Below are positions 1 to 7,711 of a stretch of DNA of 64,000 nt, in pieces. Origin of the DNA: DAOUAM01 sp034433305. GTDB lineage: Bacteria; Chloroflexota; Dehalococcoidia; Lucifugimonadales; DAOUAM01. Positions within the stretch are counted from its first letter, which is position 1. Each line of letters opens with the position of its first letter. A model generated the notes under the pieces. That model saw only the letters and a list, made by a program, of their open reading frames with translations, did no database searches and was not told the origin of the DNA. The position numbers and the translations under genes were made by a program. Where the stretch lies: contig DAOUAM010000065.1 of assembly GCA_034433305.1 (NCBI GenBank), positions 1-64,000 of the forward strand. Direction: 5' to 3'.

Positions 1-771
1 GGCCCAGGCCGCCACCTGCCAGGCGGCGCCCAGGTTCACGGCTCCCAGCGCCAGGGTCCGCAGGCCGGCCCAGGCAGGCCGCAGCGCCAGGAACGCCGCC
101 GCCGAGCGTATGCTCACCCCCAGGGCGAAGTTGACGATGAAGCCCACCAGCGCCGCGTGGATGAAGGCCTGGTCCAGGGCGGAGTCGGCCAGTGCCTGGC
201 CCTGGACGGCCATGTCCACGGCCAGCGCCAGGTGCAGGCCGCCGGCGACGGTCGCCCACAGGCTGCCAGCCCACAGCCACGGCTCGGCCGGTGTGCGCGG
301 GATGGTGCCCAGGCGCAGCGTCCGGGCCATCACCGCCGCGAACACGCCCGAGGCCGCCAGCATGGAGGCCCCGGAGGCCACCAGCAGCGCCTGGCCCGGC
401 CAGTGGGCGTGCAGGTACTGGCCTGCGAGGCGAGAGGCGATGCCGCCCAGCACCAGGGCCAGCACCAGGCGCTGCGGCCAGGGGAAGGGTATGGGCGCGT
501 TCCTGAAGCGGGGCACCACATGGAAGGCAATGCCCATGACGAACAGGCCCGCCCAGCCGTAGAGCTGCGCCAGGCCGTGCGCCTGGACGAACATGGCCCG
601 CACCAAGCCGCCGCCGGCGCCCAGCGCGGGCAGCAGCAGGGCAGTGGCCCCCGCCGTGAAGCCCAGCGTCAGCGCCACGCCTAGGCTGGCCAGCACAAAG
701 GGGCGGTAAAGCCTCTGGGCCGACCAGGGAGTGACGGGGTAACGCTTCTGGCGCTCAGGCTCCTCGGTCAT
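1..771 (-). CDS. NnrS-like multi-helix membrane protein, 3' end cut by window edge
   Basis: The frame stays open from the ATG at 771 to the window edge (257 codons), so the C-terminus is outside. It begins MTEEPERQKRYPVTPWSAQR and then shows consecutive hydrophobic helices. The segment QAHGLAQLYGWAGLFVMGIA followed by FHVVPRFR closely matches the segment QAHGQAQLWGFVGLFIMGVA/YHAVPRFR of the protein at 2713-4755, so the two are paralogues. The conserved histidines in these helices resemble NnrS or heme-copper-oxidase subunit I-like proteins. The start overlaps the stop of the upstream DUF2249 gene by ATGA, indicating translational coupling. By family knowledge, NnrS-type proteins are heme and copper membrane proteins linked to nitric oxide stress; the precise role here is inferred. 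Confidence 0.7.
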   Translation of the reverse strand, partial: MTEEPERQKRYPVTPWSAQRLYRPFVLASLGVALTLGFTAGATALLLPALGAGGGLVRAMFVQAHGLAQLYGWAGLFVMGIAFHVVPRFRNAPIPFPWPQRLVLALVLGGIASRLAGQYLHAHWPGQALLVASGASMLAASGVFAAVMARTLRLGTIPRTPAEPWLWAGSLWATVAGGLHLALAVDMAVQGQALADSALDQAFIHAALVGFIVNFALGVSIRSAAAFLALRPAWAGLRTLALGAVNLGAAWQVAAWA

Positions 772-986
772 TCCCGCACAAACAGCACCTTCCAGCTACC
801 GTCGTCCAGCGGCTGGGTCTCGTGGCGGAACCCTTTCTGGGCCATGACGCCATAGAGGGGGACCGGCTCGAAGGGGGCGATAAGCTCCAGCGGCTCTCCA
901 GGGGCCAGCCGGGCCACCGTCGCCATGATGCGCTGGAACGGCTCCTGGCCGGCGGCAAGTATGGGTCGCACATCCAGTTTAGCCAT
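768..986 (-). CDS. DUF2249 domain protein
   Basis: This is a 72-residue protein starting MAKLDVRPILAAGQEPFQRI. I chose the ATG at 986 because GGGGAGGGTGCT lies directly upstream; a longer frame to 1190 runs through a dispersed repeat and is not credible. The pattern of an N-terminal strand, an LAPGEPLELIAPFEP core and a C-terminal WKVLF strand fits DUF2249, a small TusA-like fold often found with DUF1858 proteins, hemerythrins and NO-response genes. It is coupled by ATGA to the downstream NnrS-like gene. The biochemical role of the family is not established. Confidence 0.75.
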   Translation of the reverse strand: MAKLDVRPILAAGQEPFQRIMATVARLAPGEPLELIAPFEPVPLYGVMAQKGFRHETQPLDDGSWKVLFVRE

Positions 987-1150
987 AGCACCCTCCCCAA
1001 TAACTGTACCAGATGCGGAGGACCGCGCCATACCACGCGATAGCAATTCTCTGTGATGAGGCCCTGAATGCGTCATTTGCCAATTTCCAAAGGATACGCT
1101 GCACCTGCCTTCAAGGCATGCGCAAGGTAGTACAGTTTCAACATAGTTTT

Positions 1151-1285
1151 GATGAAGGGCTTCACCCTCATCCCAGCCTTCTCCCGTCAAGGGAGAAGGG
1201 GTATTTCCTTTCCCCTGGCGGAGAGGACCAAGCCTGCCCTGGGCCTGCCGAAGGGGTGAGGGGGAAGCGCCCCATCAAAATCAAG
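1151..1285 (+). repeat. dispersed repeat family 1, copy A
   Basis: The unit runs from GATGAAGGGCTTCACCCTC to GGGGCGCTT-type sequence read on the other strand. It holds an internal hairpin, CTTCTCCCGTCAAGGGAGAAG. The inverted copy is at 5981-6120. No coding potential is apparent. Confidence 0.75.
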
Positions 1286-1383
1286 TTGGCACAGTAGTAG
1301 TGTCCCGGGGGCGGGCCTCAGACCCGCCCCTACATTAGCCGCATACCGTCGCGGCATCTGGTGAATGACGCGCCAAGACTGTA

Positions 1384-1505
1384 GAGGCAGGCCCTTGTGG
1401 TTGCCCAGGGCCTGTCCTGGGCCAGCCGCAGGAGCAGGCACAAGGCCTGCTCCTGCAAAATGGCCTTCCTTTCGTGGCGACTTCAAACAGGACCGGTATG
1501 AGTAT
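1384..1505 (+). repeat. dispersed repeat family 3, copy A
   Basis: It contains GGTTGCCCAGGGCCTGTCC, GCAGGAGCAGGC and GGCCTGCTCCTGC, which can form hairpins, and ends in TTCAAACAGGACCGGTATGA. The same order and the same ending occur at 15067-15228. Confidence 0.65.
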
Positions 1506-1538
1506 TGGATGGCGGAAGTCTGCGCCGGTGCCGTCCCG

Positions 1539-1790
1539 CTAGCAGCAGTTGTGGCGCACCTTGGTGATGTTGATGATCCAGGTGTCCGGGCCTTCCTGCT
1601 GGGGGTTCCAGGCCGCCTCGCCTGGCCGCTCCATGTTGAACTGGTAGTGCAGGGGCCTGGGGTCGTGGTCGTTCACCAGGCGCAGTATGCCGAAGAGCGG
1701 CAGCTCGTCGAATACCTCGAATATCCTGGCGTGCCTGTCCCTGGGGGGTATGTTGCGTACATCCAGGACTACCAGGTCTTGCTGTGCCAT
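1539..1790 (-). CDS. DUF2249 domain protein, second copy
   Basis: The 83-residue product starts MAQQDLVVLDVRNIPPRDRH. The ATG at 1790 is preceded by GGAGGAGACG, a strong ribosome binding site, whereas the frame upstream of it lacks one. The core FDELPLFGILRLVNDHDPRP and the ending WIINITKVRHNCC match the DUF2249 family, including the common terminal double cysteine. It lies 46 bp downstream of the molybdopterin gene and 550 bp upstream of the other DUF2249 gene. Such proteins are thought to act with hemerythrin or NO-related proteins, but no activity can be read from the sequence. Confidence 0.8.
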   Translation of the reverse strand: MAQQDLVVLDVRNIPPRDRHARIFEVFDELPLFGILRLVNDHDPRPLHYQFNMERPGEAAWNPQQEGPDTWIINITKVRHNCC

Positions 1791-1836
1791 CGTCTCCTCC
1801 TTTCCGGTATGTGTCCTGTCCGGCGGCAAGCCGGGC

Positions 1837-2346
1837 CTAAAGTCTGCCGATGCGAGTGAGGGCGATGTCCCTGCCGGTGTCCAGCGGCCGGCTGGACAAC
1901 ACCTCCATGTGGTCCACCCACTTGACGCTGAAGTAGCACTCCTTGCCTGCCACGACCAGCCGGCAGGGGCCGCCGTGCGCTGGCGGCAGCGGCTGGCCGT
2001 TGAGCCGCAGGGCCAGGATGGCCCTGTCGCTGCGGGCCTCCTCGATGGTGAGGGACATGGAGAAGTCGCCGGCGCTGAAGGCGACGAACCGCGCCTCTGG
2101 CAGTGGCTGGACGGCCCGCAGCAGTTCCCTTACCGGCACGCCGTCCCAGGCCAGGGCCGGCACCTTCCAGCCCTCCTCGCACCTGAAATCGTCCACCACA
2201 TGGGCCGAGGGCAGGGCCAGCAACTCCTCGCGGCCCAGTTCCAGCGGCGTCGCCACCAGGCCATCCACCCTGAGGCCTTTCCATCGGGCCGCCCGGCCCC
2301 TGTCCGGGAACCGGGGCAGGTGCTCCAGTACCTTGTACGATGCCAT
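1837..2346 (-). CDS. molybdopterin-binding oxidoreductase, sulfite-oxidase-like domain
   Basis: The 169-residue protein is one molybdopterin-binding domain of the sulfite oxidase/YedY type. Residues near 53-62 read VDDFRCEEGW, where the cysteine is the expected molybdenum ligand. APALAWDGVPVRELL-type and HGGPCRLVV segments are also typical of the family. There is no signal peptide or twin-arginine motif, so it is probably cytoplasmic. It is much shorter than full sulfite oxidases and resembles stand-alone domain proteins. It is followed by a DUF2249 gene and preceded by a ferredoxin gene, which could supply electrons. The substrate is unknown; oxyanion or N-oxide reduction is only an inference from context. 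Confidence 0.82.
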   Translation of the reverse strand: MASYKVLEHLPRFPDRGRAARWKGLRVDGLVATPLELGREELLALPSAHVVDDFRCEEGWKVPALAWDGVPVRELLRAVQPLPEARFVAFSAGDFSMSLTIEEARSDRAILALRLNGQPLPPAHGGPCRLVVAGKECYFSVKWVDHMEVLSSRPLDTGRDIALTRIGRL

Positions 2347-2385
2347 GGGCTTTTCTTCCTCCTGAGAGATACGTCGTCTTTGCGT

Positions 2386-2691
2386 CTAGCCCCCGGCCGG
2401 CGCCACGGGCCTGCGCAGCTCGCTTATGCGCCGGCGCACCGCTTCCCTGTCCTCGAAGTAGCGGGCGTTAAGCTCGCTGAACTCGCGGTCGCGTGCTGGC
2501 ACGTCGTCCTGGGCGAAGATGGCGTTGACGGGGCACACAGGCTCGCAGGCGGCGCAGTCTATGCACTCCGCCGGGTTTATGTACAGCATGCGGTCCACGC
2601 CTTCCTCGAAGTAGATGCAGTCCACGGGGCAGACGTCCTGGCAGGCCGTGTCCATCACGTCAATGCAGGGCGATGTTATGACATAGGTCAT
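2386..2691 (-). CDS. ferredoxin, 7Fe/FdxA type
   Basis: The 101-residue protein starts MTYVITSPCIDVMDTACQDV and carries two cysteine sets, CIDVMDTACQDVCPVDC and CIDCAACEPVCP. The spacing fits a [3Fe-4S] plus [4Fe-4S] ferredoxin of the FdxA type seen in Actinobacteria and Chloroflexota. The ATG at 2691 follows GGAGGAGACC. It sits between the NnrS-like gene (22 bp upstream) and the molybdopterin gene (40 bp downstream), so it is a plausible electron carrier for that oxidoreductase. Confidence 0.9.
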   Translation of the reverse strand: MTYVITSPCIDVMDTACQDVCPVDCIYFEEGVDRMLYINPAECIDCAACEPVCPVNAIFAQDDVPARDREFSELNARYFEDREAVRRRISELRRPVAPAGG

Positions 2692-2712
2692 GGTCTCCTC
2701 CTTCAGGATAGC

Positions 2713-4755
2713 TCAAGGCTGGTCCTCCCTGGCTGCCTGGTTAAGGGCATCCAGCAAAGGGCCAAGCGCCACGCCACGGAGCTGCGCCGCCTGGGCCACC
2801 GTCACCGTGGCGGCCAGCTTCTCGCGCATAGCGGGGTTGGCCAGGGGCGTGAACCCGTGGGCAAGGAACACCTCCAGCGTCCGGGGGTAGCGGGCCAGGA
2901 CCTCGGCCACCAGCATGTCAGCGCGTACGCGGGCACCAGGCCCTTCTCCGGCCTCGGCCCGGCGCAGCGCGTCCACCAGGGGCGCCACGTCCACCCTGGA
3001 CATGCGGGCCGCCTGCTCCAGGTCCAGGGTGCGCAGGGCCGCCTGCCGGTGCTCCGGGTCGCGTAGCATGTAGAGGCCGTGGTCGGAAAGCAGTCTCAGC
3101 GCGTCGGGCACCCTGGCGACCACCTCCGAGAGGGGCGTCCGCGGCCCTATTGGCCCGACGCCGGCCTCCGGGGCCGGTGGGGCCTGGGCTGGCCGCAGGA
3201 GCGTCCTTCCCTCCAGGGTCAGCCAGACGTTGGCCGCGAAGAGGGCCATGCCCAGGAAGCCCAGCACGCCGGAGGCCGACAGCAGCGGGTCCAGGCGGCT
3301 GCCATAGCCCCAGCCCAGCTCCACAGCCACACGCGGCGTCACGCTGGCCAGCACCAGCCAGAAGGCCGCCCGCTGCATGCCGGCGCTGAACAGGGGGGAG
3401 CCACGGAACACCGGCACGATGCGCGTCGCCATGCCCATGACCATCAGCGTCACGAAGCCCAGGGCCAGGGCGTGGCGGCCGGCGCTGGACTCGGTCATCA
3501 GCGTGCCCTGGCCGAAGGCCGCCGCCCGCAGGGCCAGGAAGGCCCATATGGCCGCCGCGGCCAGGAGCCAGACGTAGGCCGCGCGGACGAAGTCCTGGAA
3601 GCTGCGGGGTATGTTCTGCGCCGCCAGGTCAGGCACCTGAGAGGCCCGAGGCTCCAGCAGCCGCAGGCCAGCGACGAAGGCCAGGACGCCGGCCAGCACC
3701 AGCGCCTGCCCGGCCAGCAGCAGCCAGCGGGACAGGGCTGGCGTCAGGTCGTCGGACAGCCCCAGGGCCAGGGCCACCGCCGCCACGCCCGGACTCAGCA
3801 GCCACAGCGCCGCTCGCAGCAGCGCCGGCCTGGAAGCCCTCAGCCCCAGGAACACCGGCAGCGTGCGGGCCGAAACGCCCAGCACCGTCAGCACGACAAA
3901 GCCCAGCAGGAACGCCGTCAGCAGCGGCTCGTCCAGGCGCGCGGGCAGCACGCGGCCGCCGGCGGCCCACAGGTAGGCGGCGGCTATCACCTGGTGCAGG
4001 GCTGCGACGCCCAGCCAGGCGATGCCCGCCTCCAGGTAGCCCTCGTAAAGCTCGCCGCGCTGTCCCTGGCGCAGGGTGCGGATGATGGCCCAGCCGAAGC
4101 ACGCCGTGCCCAGGGCCAGCAGCAGGGCCGACGCCGCCAGCACCGGGTAGGCCCACCAGCCAGGCACGGCCAGGAAGGCCAGTCTGAGCAGCACGCCCGC
4201 CAGCGTCAGCCAGAAGGAGAGGGCCGCCAGGCGGAGGGCGACACCGGCCAGCCGGACGCCTCGGAACCTGGGCACTGCATGGTAGGCCACCCCCATGATG
4301 AACAGGCCGACAAAGCCCCAGAGCTGGGCCTGGCCGTGGGCCTGCACCAGCTCGGCCCAGGACAGCGGCGCCGTGGGCACGCCCGAGGCCGCCCGCAGCA
4401 GCGCCCACAGGCCCAGGGAGAAGCCTCCGCCCACGGCCACCAGCAGGCTGGCCTTCAGGAAGCGTGGGTACAGCGGCGGGGCCTCCGCCTCGCGGGCCGC
4501 CGGCGCCTGTGGCTCGGCGGCGCTGCCAGCCTCGAGGGAGGCTACGAACTCGTTGAGGTCATGCAGCAGGCGCTGGGCGTCCACGTGGTGGACGGCGGCG
4601 AAGAAGGCGACAGGCTCCACCGGCCCCTGGGGGCCGCCACAGCCGGCCAGGCCGTGCCTGTCGAACACGACCACCGCCTCCGGGTAGCGCGCCAGCACCT
4701 CCCGGACGCTGTCGTCAGGCTTGATGAGGTCTGATTGCTGGGCTTTGGTGCTCAT
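2713..4755 (-). CDS. DUF1858-NnrS-like-DUF1858-DUF1858 membrane fusion protein
   Basis: The 680-residue protein starts MSTKAQQSDLIKPDDSVREV; the ATG at 4755 follows GTGGAGGCCGGAGCC. Residues about 8-75 form a DUF1858 domain (VREVLARYPEAVVVFDRHGL with a CGG motif). Residues about 95-510 make roughly a dozen membrane helices with histidines typical of NnrS/heme-copper subunit I proteins. Two further DUF1858-like units follow, starting near LSEVVARVPDALRLLSDHGL and MLVAEVLARYPRTLEVFLAH. DUF1858 also occurs at the N-terminus of ScdA/RIC-type repair proteins. It is the first gene of the minus-strand run and faces the AbrB-Crp regulator. A role in NO or low-oxygen response is likely but inferred. 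Confidence 0.78.
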   Translation of the reverse strand: MSTKAQQSDLIKPDDSVREVLARYPEAVVVFDRHGLAGCGGPQGPVEPVAFFAAVHHVDAQRLLHDLNEFVASLEAGSAAEPQAPAAREAEAPPLYPRFLKASLLVAVGGGFSLGLWALLRAASGVPTAPLSWAELVQAHGQAQLWGFVGLFIMGVAYHAVPRFRGVRLAGVALRLAALSFWLTLAGVLLRLAFLAVPGWWAYPVLAASALLLALGTACFGWAIIRTLRQGQRGELYEGYLEAGIAWLGVAALHQVIAAAYLWAAGGRVLPARLDEPLLTAFLLGFVVLTVLGVSARTLPVFLGLRASRPALLRAALWLLSPGVAAVALALGLSDDLTPALSRWLLLAGQALVLAGVLAFVAGLRLLEPRASQVPDLAAQNIPRSFQDFVRAAYVWLLAAAAIWAFLALRAAAFGQGTLMTESSAGRHALALGFVTLMVMGMATRIVPVFRGSPLFSAGMQRAAFWLVLASVTPRVAVELGWGYGSRLDPLLSASGVLGFLGMALFAANVWLTLEGRTLLRPAQAPPAPEAGVGPIGPRTPLSEVVARVPDALRLLSDHGLYMLRDPEHRQAALRTLDLEQAARMSRVDVAPLVDALRRAEAGEGPGARVRADMLVAEVLARYPRTLEVFLAHGFTPLANPAMREKLAATVTVAQAAQLRGVALGPLLDALNQAAREDQP

Positions 4756-4994
4756 GGCTCCGGCCTCCACGGGAGCTTGGGTTGGTGCAGCAGTACCATT
4801 ACCTTCGCGCAGACCTGGCACCAGCAGACGCATGGCGCCATCGCCCCCGCCCGGCCTACCGTCCATGATGTCATACTCCGGCGCGGGAATCTGTGATTAA
4901 TGTCGTCGGCGCGGCCTGCCTCCAGGCGCCGGGCCATGGCGTGGCAGCCTGCCCAGTGCCCTTTTCCGACGCCTGGGCGTCGGCCCCCGAGGCA

Positions 4995-5028
4995 TGGTAT
5001 GATTTGTATGCAATTCCATGCCAGGAGG
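4995..5028 (+). promoter_or_regulatory. extended -10 promoter and ribosome binding site of the AbrB-Crp gene
   Basis: TGGTATGAT at 4995-5003 matches an extended -10 box (TGnTATAAT). Transcription from it would start near 5010, and AGGAGG at 5023-5028 follows. If this promoter is used, the ATG codons at 4999 and 5008 are outside or at the edge of the mRNA, and CTG at 5035 becomes the best-placed start. Confidence 0.55.
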
Positions 5029-5934
5029 ACTGCCCTGGAAGGAGACGAAGTCCGCTTCCACGGCTCCGCCACGGTGGGCGCGCGGGGGCAGGTGGCCATA
5101 CCCGCCAGCCTGCGCCGCGAGCTTGGCATCAGGCCCGGCGACCAGGTGCTGTTTGTGCAGGCCCAGGGCGACTCCGCCGGCTTCCAGGTGTGCCTGCCCG
5201 GCTTCGCTCTGCGGGGCAGGCTGCCCGCGCCGGTGTCGCTCCCGGACGTCGGCGCCGGCCGGGCCGATGGCGAGGCCCCGGCCGACCTGGATGCCAGCCT
5301 GGCCCACCTGCGGGCCGTCGAGCTTTTCCGCGACCTGGGCGAGCCTGCCCTCCGGCGGCTGGCACCGCTGCTGCGCCAGGAGCGCTACCGCGCCGGCCAG
5401 TCCATCGTGGTGGAGGGCCAGCCTTGCGAGGCCGTGTACCTCATCGCCTCCGGCCTGGTCAAGCGCTTCAAGCTGTCAGCCGAGGGCAAGGAGCAGGTGC
5501 TGAAGCTGCTGGGGCCAGGCGAGTCCTTCAACGAGGTGCCGGTGCTGGACGGCGGCCCCAATCCCGCCGGGTCGGTGGCCCTGGAGGACACGGTGGTCTA
5601 TGCCCTGCGCCGCCAGGACCTGCTGCGTCTCGTCGAGGAGACGCCGTCGCTGGCCATGGCGCTGCTCCAGGTGCTGGCGGCGCGGCTGCGGCACCTGGTC
5701 GGCCTGGTGGAAGACCTGTCCATGCGCCACGTCATGGGGCGCGTGGCCCGGCTGCTGCTGGACCAGCCCGAGGCTGTGGAGCGCCTCACGCACCAGGAGC
5801 TGGCGGCCATGGTCGGCACCGTTCGCGAGGTCTTCAGCCGTGCCATGCGCGAGCTGGAGGACCAGGGTGCCGTGCGCCTGGACAGGGGCCGCGTCGTCAT
5901 CCTGGACCGCGACCGTTTGAAGCGGCTGGTGTAA
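4999..5934 (+). CDS. AbrB-domain/Crp-Fnr-domain fusion transcriptional regulator
   Basis: The protein has an N-terminal SpoVT/AbrB-like DNA-binding segment (ATVGARGQVAIPASLRRELG, then IRPGDQVLF), a linker, a cyclic-nucleotide-binding fold (about residues 105-215: LFRDLGEPALRRLAPLL, AVYLIASGLVKRF, LGPGESFNEVPVL) and a Crp-type helix-turn-helix (LTHQELAAMVGTVREVFSRA). No cysteine cluster for a Fe-S sensor is visible at the N-terminus. The start is uncertain: ATG at 4999 has GAGG 6 bp upstream, but AGGAGG at 5023 points to a CTG start at 5035, giving 299 residues. It is divergent from the NnrS/DUF2249 operon and probably controls it. Two DNA-binding modules in one chain is an unusual architecture. 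Confidence 0.88.
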   Translation: MICMQFHARRTALEGDEVRFHGSATVGARGQVAIPASLRRELGIRPGDQVLFVQAQGDSAGFQVCLPGFALRGRLPAPVSLPDVGAGRADGEAPADLDASLAHLRAVELFRDLGEPALRRLAPLLRQERYRAGQSIVVEGQPCEAVYLIASGLVKRFKLSAEGKEQVLKLLGPGESFNEVPVLDGGPNPAGSVALEDTVVYALRRQDLLRLVEETPSLAMALLQVLAARLRHLVGLVEDLSMRHVMGRVARLLLDQPEAVERLTHQELAAMVGTVREVFSRAMRELEDQGAVRLDRGRVVILDRDRLKRLV

Positions 5935-5980
5935 CGCGACGCCGCCCCTGCCCGAGCGCCGGCGGCCAGCACACTGTCAC

Positions 5981-6120
5981 CTTGCATTTGATGGGGCGCT
6001 TCCCCCTCACCCCTTCTGCAGGCCCCTGGCAGGCTCGGTCCTCGCCCGCCAGGGGAGAGGGAATACCCCTTCTCCCTTGACGGGAGAAGGCTGGGAAGAG
6101 GGTGAAGCCCTTCATCAAGA
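5981..6120 (-). repeat. dispersed repeat family 1, copy B (inverted)
   Basis: On the minus strand this reads like 1151-1285, with GGGTGAAGCCCTTCATCAAG at one end and TTGATGGGGCGCTTCCCCCT at the other. It occupies nearly the whole gap between the AbrB-Crp gene and the hemerythrin gene. Confidence 0.75.
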
Positions 6121-6136
6121 ATATGTTGACGCTGTG

Positions 6137-6643
6137 CTAGTGGGCTGCCGCCGCTGGCTTGCGCTGGCGCACGCCGTACCCCCAGTCCAGCAGGGACAGC
6201 CCGGCCTCGCGCGTCTCCTGGATGTTCTCGGCGATGCGCTCCAGCACCGGCTGCTCCAGCTTCTCCATGAAGATAGCCAGCCCGTCGCAGTCCGACACGT
6301 GGGGCAGCAGGGAGAAGACGCCGCGTATGCCCACCTGCACGTCCTCGTCGGTGAAGCGCTCGTGCCGTACCACCTCGGCCAGGCGCCTGGCCGTGAGAAT
6401 GGCGCCGTCGTGGTCTGTGAGCATCTTTTCCACGTAATCGCCCAGTATGGGCTTCAGGGCGCCGTACAGCGTCTCCTCCTCGAAGCGGAAGTGCGGGCCG
6501 GCCAGCACGTTGAGCTCCGCCACCAACCTGCGGGCCTTCTGGACGTCCCTGGCCGCGAAGGCCGCCCTGAGGTCCAGCAGCGTGTCCCGTATCTTCCTGT
6601 GGTCCTCCTTGAACTCCCTGAAGGTGTCCAGTTGCTGTGCCAT
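6137..6643 (-). CDS. hemerythrin HHE-domain protein
   Basis: The 168-residue protein starts MAQQLDTFREFKEDHRKIRD; the ATG at 6643 follows AGGAGGCTGAG. Histidine/glutamate ligands typical of hemerythrin occur in FKEDHRKIRD, LAGPHFRFEEETLYG, LTDHDGAIL and LLPHVSDCDG. Such proteins bind a di-iron centre and sense or store O2 or NO, or help repair Fe-S clusters. Its location beside the NnrS/DUF2249 genes and the Crp-type regulator supports a nitrosative or low-oxygen role. Transcription probably starts about 200 bp upstream and crosses an intrinsic terminator at 6681-6712 (see findings). Confidence 0.88.
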   Translation of the reverse strand: MAQQLDTFREFKEDHRKIRDTLLDLRAAFAARDVQKARRLVAELNVLAGPHFRFEEETLYGALKPILGDYVEKMLTDHDGAILTARRLAEVVRHERFTDEDVQVGIRGVFSLLPHVSDCDGLAIFMEKLEQPVLERIAENIQETREAGLSLLDWGYGVRQRKPAAAAH

Positions 6644-6680
6644 CTCAGCCTCCTCCTGTGTAATGGGACTCAAAATGAAA

Positions 6681-6712
6681 AGCCCCTCAGTCCTGGTGTG
6701 GGCTGAGGGGCT
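6681..6712 (-). terminator. hairpin in the hemerythrin leader, possible attenuator
   Basis: AGCCCCTCAG and CTGAGGGGCT form a perfect 10-bp stem with a 12-base loop. On the minus strand it is followed by TTTTCATTTTG, and then by the hemerythrin ribosome binding site. Confidence 0.6.
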
Positions 6713-6843
6713 GGGCTTCCGCGCTGACTACCTGCTCGATCAGTCTGCGCCATGCGGGGCACGCAGGCGTAGCCCACCCCCTTCGGGACAGATGCAACAG
6801 CAGGTGCGATATGTGATGCAGGTATTCATGGCGGATGCCTCAT

Positions 6844-6880
6844 CCAATAAAAAAGCCTGCCCGTTACACTGGCGTTACAC
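6844..6880 (-). promoter_or_regulatory. GTGTAAC direct-repeat site upstream of hemerythrin
   Basis: On the minus strand GTGTAACG starts at 6880 and again at 6869, 11 bp apart. A T-rich TTTATTGG follows and could act as a -10 region. The same sequence is also part of an intrinsic terminator, so the function is ambiguous. Similar pairs occur at 12253-12270 and 32966-32983. Confidence 0.4.
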
Positions 6881-6889
6881 GCGGCAGGC
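6849..6889 (-). terminator. intrinsic terminator of the lone-receiver gene
   Basis: GCCTGCC (6889-6883 on the minus strand) pairs with GGCAGGC (6861-6855) and is followed by six T. It lies 51 bp past the stop of the receiver gene. Confidence 0.7.
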
Positions 6890-6939
6890 CGTCCGGGGGC
6901 AGTCTGTGGTGAGTCCCTGGTCAGCCGAGAGGGTAGCCT

Positions 6940-7398
6940 TCAGTTGCTGCAAGCCTTGCAGTCCCTCGGACGCCTCTGCGGCCCGGCCAGTCCTCTGATA
7001 GCCTGGAGCAGCTCCTGCCTGGCGCAGTCTTTCATGACGAAGGCATCGGCGCCGGCCTCCAGCGCCAGGTTTATCTGGGTGGCATGGACAGCCATAAACA
7101 GGACTCTCACAGAGGGAAGCAGCTCTTTGATGCGGCGCACGGCTTCAACGCCGTCCATATCTGGCATCTGGGCATCCAGCAAGATAATATCGGGACAGAG
7201 CATGGCGGCCTCAGCCAGTGCCCCGGCCCCATCCGCCGCCTCGCCTACCACCTCGATATCCGAATGAGGTCTGAGAATACCCTGTAAACCATTTAGCGCC
7301 ACCGGGCTATCATCAACCAGTAACACGCGGACCTTGTTCAAATACACGCCCTCTTGCTCAACTAATCCCAGATTAGCTGAACGTGGACCTGGAGTCAT
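6940..7398 (-). CDS. stand-alone response regulator receiver domain
   Basis: The protein has only a receiver domain: VRVLLVDDSPVALNGLQGIL holds the acidic pair, IILLDAQMPDMDG the phosphoacceptor aspartate, and FVMKD the conserved lysine. No DNA-binding or output domain follows the receiver, which ends in RDCKACSN. The start is uncertain: the ATG at 7398 gives 152 residues, while GTG at 7347 with AGAGGG upstream gives 135 and begins close to the domain. A -10-like TATAAG lies at 7421-7416. It is separate from the NarL-type pair downstream but in the same orientation. It may act as a phosphate sink or a partner of one of the window's orphan kinases. Confidence 0.85.
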   Translation of the reverse strand: MTPGPRSANLGLVEQEGVYLNKVRVLLVDDSPVALNGLQGILRPHSDIEVVGEAADGAGALAEAAMLCPDIILLDAQMPDMDGVEAVRRIKELLPSVRVLFMAVHATQINLALEAGADAFVMKDCARQELLQAIRGLAGPQRRPRDCKACSN

Positions 7399-7711
7399 CG
7401 TGATTACCCATGATTCTTATATGGAAAGCGTCTGAAATGGGTATCCGTCGTTTTACCGAGTGACGCTCATACTTTCGCGGGAGCGGTAGCTGGGCAGGAG
7501 GCATTGAAGGGGGGCGAGGGCGAGAGGGTGGGGCACATGCACTATGCCGCAAGGAGTCAGGAGGCAGGTTGCTACTGGTCCCAAATGGACTTTAACAACA
7601 TCCCGCTCCTGGTTTTCCCCAAAACTGTTGTGTAGTAAGCAGCCAGTCAGTGGGCAGGGAGTCGCGGACTGGCCGGTGGTGTGCCCCCAAAACACCGGAG
7701 GGCCGCGCAGC
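7399..7711. other. intergenic gap between two response regulators
   Basis: No gene is supportable in these 313 bases. A -10-like TATAAG on the minus strand (7421-7416) fits the downstream receiver gene. AAACTGTTGTGTAGTAAGC at 7622-7640 recurs with one difference at 33224-33242 ahead of the FAD oxidoreductase gene. Confidence 0.5.

Larger units (their letters stand above)
987..1538. other. intergenic region built from dispersed repeats
   Basis: There is no supportable gene in these 552 bases. They contain three repeat units in a row: a 135-bp element at about 1151-1285 whose inverted copy is at 5981-6120, an imperfect 27-bp palindrome at 1306-1332, and a GC-rich element at about 1384-1505 related to 15067-15228. 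The gap separates two DUF2249 genes that face the same way, so it may have expanded by repeat insertion inside an operon. Confidence 0.7.
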
